DNA of 64,000 nucleotides from CBDCIS01 sp965217565. GTDB lineage: Bacteria; Chloroflexota; Dehalococcoidia; Lucifugimonadales; CATOSD01. The notes beneath the pieces were generated by a model. That model saw only the letters and a program-made list of their open reading frames with translations. It ran no database searches and was not told where the DNA came from. Made by a program: the position numbers and the translations under genes. The stretch spans positions 186,001 to 250,000 of the forward strand of contig CBDCIS010000006.1 in assembly GCA_965217565.1 (NCBI GenBank), read 5' to 3'. Of the stretch, positions 60,416-64,000 are shown one piece after another; position 1 is the first letter of the stretch, and every line of letters starts with the position of its first letter.

Positions 60416-60924
60416 GGTCGTCTCCTCAAGGCACAGCGTGAAAATTCACAACGCTGGGAATTGTACACCAATGCGTAGCTGTGGGCTAGTAACAGGAGCA
60501 CATAATCGAGCCCGCAACGTCAACCCGCCGTAACTGTTCAGAGTTCGCGGCGAATTGCCTGTGTGCCCGGAAGGGTTGCTTTCAAACTGGGTAATTTTGG
60601 GTCATTCTGGGTCATGCGCTTCCTGTGTTCTCCGGCGGTCTCCAGTTTGCGGAACTATCACAAGGGCAGAGTAGCACGAATGTACGCGACCGTCAAGTAT
60701 CTAAAGGCGCTGCGAAGAGCCTTTCCAAAGTCAAAGGCAGATGTCCCCGTCCACCCTGCCGTCACCCGCGTCCTAACCCCCTGCCGTCAGGGGCGAGGGA
60801 CAATGGGCGGGCCTCCCACCAAATGTGAGCGGTTACAAACCGCCCCGCCGATATTGGCGAACATCATTCCAAACCTTTATAATTGGACGGTAGCGCAAGG
60901 ACAACGACAACAGGAGACTAACAG
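60416..60924. other. Spacer with a solo IS66-type terminus
   Basis: No supported gene. GTAACTGTTCAGAGTT at 60531-60546 matches the first 16 bp of the IS66 terminal repeat at 34431. No partner end or transposase is near. A CCTAACCCCCTGCCGTCAGG-like palindromic unit near 60770-60800 resembles one before uvrB (40430-40460). Confidence 0.4.
60854..60883 (+). promoter_or_regulatory. pxpABC promoter
   Basis: A -10 box TATAAT (60878-60883) lies 18 bp after TTGGCG (60854-60859). It is 41 bp upstream of the pxpA start and is the best sigma-70 match in this part of the window. Confidence 0.55.
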
Positions 60925-61689
60925 ATGCCGAACAGAATTGACTTCAACTGCGACATGGGTGAAAGCTACGGAATGCACAAGATGGGCTTCGACGAGGACG
61001 TTATCAAGCACATTACGTCGGCCAACGTCGCCTGCGGCTTCCACGCGGGCGACCCGATGTGGATGCGCCACACGGTGCGGCTGGCGGAAGAGCGGGGCGT
61101 GGCGATTGGCGCACATCCCAGCTACCCTGACCTCAACGGCTTCGGGCGCAGAGATATGTCGGTGTCGCCGGAAGAGGCGAAAAACGACGTGATATACCAG
61201 ATTGGCGCACTGAGCGCGTTCACGAACGCCAAGAGGCTGCAACACGTGAAGCCGCACGGCGCGATGTACAACAAAGCTGTCAACGACGAGCCGCTCGCGC
61301 GGGCTATCTGCGAGGCGGTGCTGGAGGTCGATCCCGACCTCATCATCCTCGCCCTGGCGGGTTCCACCTGGATCACGATAGCCAGGGACATGGGACTTAG
61401 GGTAGCGCAGGAGATATTCGCCGACCGAGCGCTCAACCCCGATGGCACGCTGGTTTCGAGGTCCAAGCCGGGCTCGGTGATTCACGACGTGGAAGAGGTG
61501 CTCGAACGCAGCATCAAGATGGTCACGGAGGGCAAGGCCATCGCCATCAACGGCGAGGAGTTCGAGGTGCGGGCCGACAGCCTGTGCTTGCACGGGGACA
61601 CGCCCGGCGCGGTTGACATGGCGAAGGCGCTCAAGCAGGGGCTCGAGAAAGCCGGCGTGGAGATTGTGCCGGTGGGGCAGCTTGTGTGA
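60925..61689 (+). CDS. pxpA: 5-oxoprolinase subunit A (LamB/YcsF family)
   Basis: PxpA with PxpB and PxpC opens 5-oxoproline to glutamate using ATP. The 254-residue protein has the family signature RIDFNCDMGESYGMHK, ANVACGFHAGDPMWM, IGAHPSYPDLNGFGRR, HVKPHGAMYNKAVND and LCLHGDTPGAV. CAGGAG lies 10 bp before the ATG. It overlaps pxpB. Confidence 0.95.
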   Translation: MPNRIDFNCDMGESYGMHKMGFDEDVIKHITSANVACGFHAGDPMWMRHTVRLAEERGVAIGAHPSYPDLNGFGRRDMSVSPEEAKNDVIYQIGALSAFTNAKRLQHVKPHGAMYNKAVNDEPLARAICEAVLEVDPDLIILALAGSTWITIARDMGLRVAQEIFADRALNPDGTLVSRSKPGSVIHDVEEVLERSIKMVTEGKAIAINGEEFEVRADSLCLHGDTPGAVDMAKALKQGLEKAGVEIVPVGQLV

Positions 61690-62420
61690 TGTACGAAGGC
61701 CCGCGCTTCCTGCCGGCCGGAGACCAGGCGATCGTTGTCGAATTTGGCGATTCCATCAGCCCAGGCGTCAACCGGCGAGTGCACGACATGACGCTCGCCA
61801 TCGAAAAGGTCAGGGTGCAGGGCGTGTATGATCTTGTGCCGACGTATCGTTCGCTACTGGTCTATTACAACCCGATGAGGACGTCCACGTCGGAGCTGGA
61901 AGCAAGCCTCAAACGAATAGCTGAAACCATGGGCGAGCAGTCGCTGGAGAGTCCCCGTGTCGTGCACGTCCCCACGCTGTACGGAGGAGAATATGGCCCG
62001 GACCTGGAGTTTGTGGCAGGACACGCGGGATTGTCGGAGGAAGAGGTTATCGAAGTCCACTCAGGAACGGACTACCTGGTTTATATGATGGGATTCAGCC
62101 CGGGGTTTCCTTACCTAGGCGGCTTGTCGCCACAGCTCACCACACCCAGGCTGGAGTCTCCGAGAATAGAGATTCCCGCGGGTTCCGTGGGAATAGCCGA
62201 GAGCCAGACAGGGGTGTATCCGGTGGCGAGTCCGGGCGGGTGGCAGTTGATAGGGCGCACTCCGCTCAGGCTGTTCGACCAGAACGAGGCGCCTCCCGCC
62301 CTGCTGGGCGCCGGGGACTACATCCGATTCGTTCCTATCGACGGCGAGCAGCACTATCTCGATCTTCAGCGGCGGGTCGAGAGCGGCGACTATGAAGTGG
62401 TTACCGAGTTGGCTGAGTGA
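61686..62420 (+). CDS. pxpB: 5-oxoprolinase subunit B
   Basis: The 244-residue protein has the carboxyltransferase-type domain signature DYLVYMMGFSPGFPYLGGL, RIEIPAGSVGIAESQTGVYP and GGWQLIGRTPLRLFD. It overlaps the end of pxpA by 4 bp (GTG at 61686 or ATG at 61689) and is followed by pxpC with a 4-bp overlap, so the three are translationally coupled. Confidence 0.95.
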   Translation: MMYEGPRFLPAGDQAIVVEFGDSISPGVNRRVHDMTLAIEKVRVQGVYDLVPTYRSLLVYYNPMRTSTSELEASLKRIAETMGEQSLESPRVVHVPTLYGGEYGPDLEFVAGHAGLSEEEVIEVHSGTDYLVYMMGFSPGFPYLGGLSPQLTTPRLESPRIEIPAGSVGIAESQTGVYPVASPGGWQLIGRTPLRLFDQNEAPPALLGAGDYIRFVPIDGEQHYLDLQRRVESGDYEVVTELAE

Positions 62421-63559
62421 GTATGCCTATTCTGGGGATACTGGAGCCGGGCCTTCTGACGACGGTGCAGGACAAGGGCCGGTACGGATTTCAGCGGTTC
62501 GGCGTCCCAGTTTCGGGCGCGCTGGACACGTTCGCGTTGCGCGCCGCGAATCTGCTGGCGGGCAACGACGACGGAGCCGCCGGTCTCGAAATGACGGTGC
62601 TTGGCCCCAAGATACGCTTCCTGGAGGACACCTGGATTGTCCTGACGGGCGCGGATCTGGCCCCCACACTGGATGGCAAGCCGATACCGACCTGGCAAAG
62701 GGTCCGAGTGGGCAGGGACAGCGAGCTAGGCTTCCAGGGCGCGCGGGACGGGATGCGTTCGTACCTGGCCGTGCAGGGCGGCATTGACGTGCCCCGCCTG
62801 ATGGGCAGCAGGTCCACCTATACGAAAGGCGCAATCGGCGGGCTCGATGGCCGGCCTCTGAGGGCTGGAGACGCGCTCGACCGCATGGACGCCGGGGCGA
62901 ACGAAGACTTTCGTGAGGTCGAGCTGCCGCCGGAGTTTGCGGTTCCGGCCTACGGCCATGAGCATCGTATCAGGGTGGTTTTGGGTCCACAGAATGAAGC
63001 CTTTACCGAGGGCGGAATCGAGACTCTTCTCCGCTCGGAGTACAAGGTGTCGGTGCAGTCGGACAGGATGGGCTACCGGCTGGACGGGCCCGCAATCGAG
63101 CACACGTCCGGCCCCGACATCGTGTCGGACGGAACGGCTCTCGGGGCCGTGCAGGTGCCGGGGAACGGCCAGCCCATTATCCTGCTTGCGGACAGGGGAA
63201 CGACTGGCGGGTACGCCAAGATCGCCACCGTCATAAGCGTCGATATCGGCAAGCTGGCCCAGGCGTTGCCGGGCGATTCGGTCACCTTCCGCGCCGTCTC
63301 TGTCGAAGACTCGCACGCCGTACTGCGCGAGCAGGAGGCCGCGCTGCGCAAGCTGGCGCAGGCGGCTGGAGTGGGGCCACCGCAAGGGCTCACCATCACG
63401 GTGAACGGTGAGGCTTTTGAGGTAACGGACGAGGATGGCGATGTCATCGCACTGCCCAATGAGACGTCAGGCGATGGCGCCGCTTGGAGCCATCGCGCGA
63501 CGGCCACAGTTGGCGGAGTGACGCATGAGTTCGACATACAGGTTCGGCAGGTGAGGTAG
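62417..63559 (+). CDS. pxpC: 5-oxoprolinase subunit C with C-terminal extension
   Basis: The protein of 378-380 residues (GTG at 62417 or ATG at 62423) has the biotin-dependent carboxyltransferase-like domain: LTTVQDKGRYGFQRFGVPVS, ALRAANLLAGNDDGAAGLEM, YLAVQGGIDVPRLMGSRSTY and ILLADRGTTGGYAKIATVIS. After the normal end (VLREQEAALRKLAQAA) about 65 residues follow, with LTITVNGEAFEVTDEDGDV and VGGVTHEFDIQVR. This extra segment resembles the N-terminal beta part of the biotin carrier encoded at 58510; no biotinylation motif is present. Confidence 0.9.
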   Translation: MSMPILGILEPGLLTTVQDKGRYGFQRFGVPVSGALDTFALRAANLLAGNDDGAAGLEMTVLGPKIRFLEDTWIVLTGADLAPTLDGKPIPTWQRVRVGRDSELGFQGARDGMRSYLAVQGGIDVPRLMGSRSTYTKGAIGGLDGRPLRAGDALDRMDAGANEDFREVELPPEFAVPAYGHEHRIRVVLGPQNEAFTEGGIETLLRSEYKVSVQSDRMGYRLDGPAIEHTSGPDIVSDGTALGAVQVPGNGQPIILLADRGTTGGYAKIATVISVDIGKLAQALPGDSVTFRAVSVEDSHAVLREQEAALRKLAQAAGVGPPQGLTITVNGEAFEVTDEDGDVIALPNETSGDGAAWSHRATATVGGVTHEFDIQVRQVR

Positions 63560-63626
63560 CGGAGCAGCCAGGGCAGCCACAAGTGATTGCCCCAACGGGG
63601 CTGAAATGGGGAAGCTAGGAGATAGA

Positions 63627-64000
63627 ATGAGCAAGAGAATTGGAATTCTGGGTGCGGGCGCGGTGGGCAGCTATATCGGGGCGTTCCTGACCCGCGAGGG
63701 CCATGACGTTACGCTAATCGACATGTGGGGAGAGCACGTTGACGCCATGAACAGGGCAGGGCTCCGCGTGTCCGGCACCCAGGGGGACTTCAGCGTGCCA
63801 GTCAAAGCGGTTCACCTGACGGACGCGCAGGACTTGAAGGAGCCCTTTGACATCGCGTTCATTGCTGTCAAGTCCTACGACACCGAATGGGCAGCGCACT
63901 TTCTCAAGCGATTCGTCTCCCCGACGGGCGTCGTCGTAAGCTCGCAGAACTGCATGAACGACCGGTTGATAGCATCCATCGTGGGTTACGAGCGCGAGAT
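63627..64000 (+). CDS. Ketopantoate reductase-family protein (cut by window end)
   Basis: The first 124 codons show an NAD(P) Rossmann motif RIGILGAGAVGSYIGAFLTR, VTLIDMWGEHVDAMNRAGLR and FIAVKSYDTEWAA, then NCMNDRLIASIVG. This is the PanE/ApbA type of 2-dehydropantoate 2-reductase or a related dehydrogenase. GGAG lies 6 bp before the ATG. The C-terminal half lies beyond the window, so the substrate-binding part cannot be checked. Confidence 0.85.
   Translation, partial: MSKRIGILGAGAVGSYIGAFLTREGHDVTLIDMWGEHVDAMNRAGLRVSGTQGDFSVPVKAVHLTDAQDLKEPFDIAFIAVKSYDTEWAAHFLKRFVSPTGVVVSSQNCMNDRLIASIVGYERE

Overview
The window is GC-rich bacterial chromosome, most likely from an uncultured Chloroflexota of the Dehalococcoidia/SAR202 type. 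This is an inference from gene content: an amidohydrolase- and thiolase-rich metabolism, a pyrR-pyrB-nudix-pyrC cluster, a Gram-positive-type SOS box over imuB-dnaE2, sodium-pump decarboxylase subunits, many lipoproteins and a heavy load of degenerate insertion sequences. No rRNA, tRNA or CRISPR array was seen.

Layout. 1-7.3 kb is a defence-like accessory patch. It holds an IS3-type transposase end, a gene fragment, a small MITE, an HSP90-like ATPase gene overlapping a metallophosphoesterase gene that an IS5-family element has split, and a vapBC pair. 7.3-17.7 kb has a response-regulator remnant, a NarL-type two-component system and four secreted or lipid-anchored proteins (RCC1 repeats, a PEP-like adhesin, a cadherin-like protein, a triple-Cache lipoprotein). 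Two of these carry near-identical leaders of about 450 bp. 17.8-27.3 kb looks like an integrated plasmid or integrative element: small HTH proteins, a replication-relaxation-like protein, iteron-like noncoding repeats, a RelE-type toxin-antitoxin pair and a large serine recombinase. It ends in an IS630-family element and a truncated paralogue of the replication-relaxation-like gene.

27.9-33.3 kb is an SOS mutasome (imuB-like, dnaE2, SRAP) with a LexA box between -35 and -10. 33.3-38 kb is another IS graveyard: an IS66-family element inside a HEPN-like gene, an IS3 remnant and two MITE-like elements. From 38 kb the DNA is mostly housekeeping: methyltransferase, HtrA-type protease, uvrB, a lipoprotein, a wrecked DUF433/DUF5615 toxin-antitoxin pair with an IS5-family insertion, the pyr operon with a PyrR-type attenuator, an amidohydrolase, an Mrp-type ATPase, a SufT-like protein, carA, a GH15 enzyme, a thiolase plus OB-fold partner, a second amidohydrolase, biotin carrier plus beta and gamma subunits of a sodium-translocating decarboxylase, pxpABC (5-oxoprolinase) and the start of a ketopantoate reductase-like gene.

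The signals most worth following are the IS-split phosphoesterase/HSP90-like cassette, the duplicated structured leaders next to a two-component system, the iteron-bearing element, the SRAP gene lacking Cys2 with a perfect palindrome at its frameshift, and a thiolase gene with an in-frame UGA at a conserved Cys followed by a SECIS-like hairpin.
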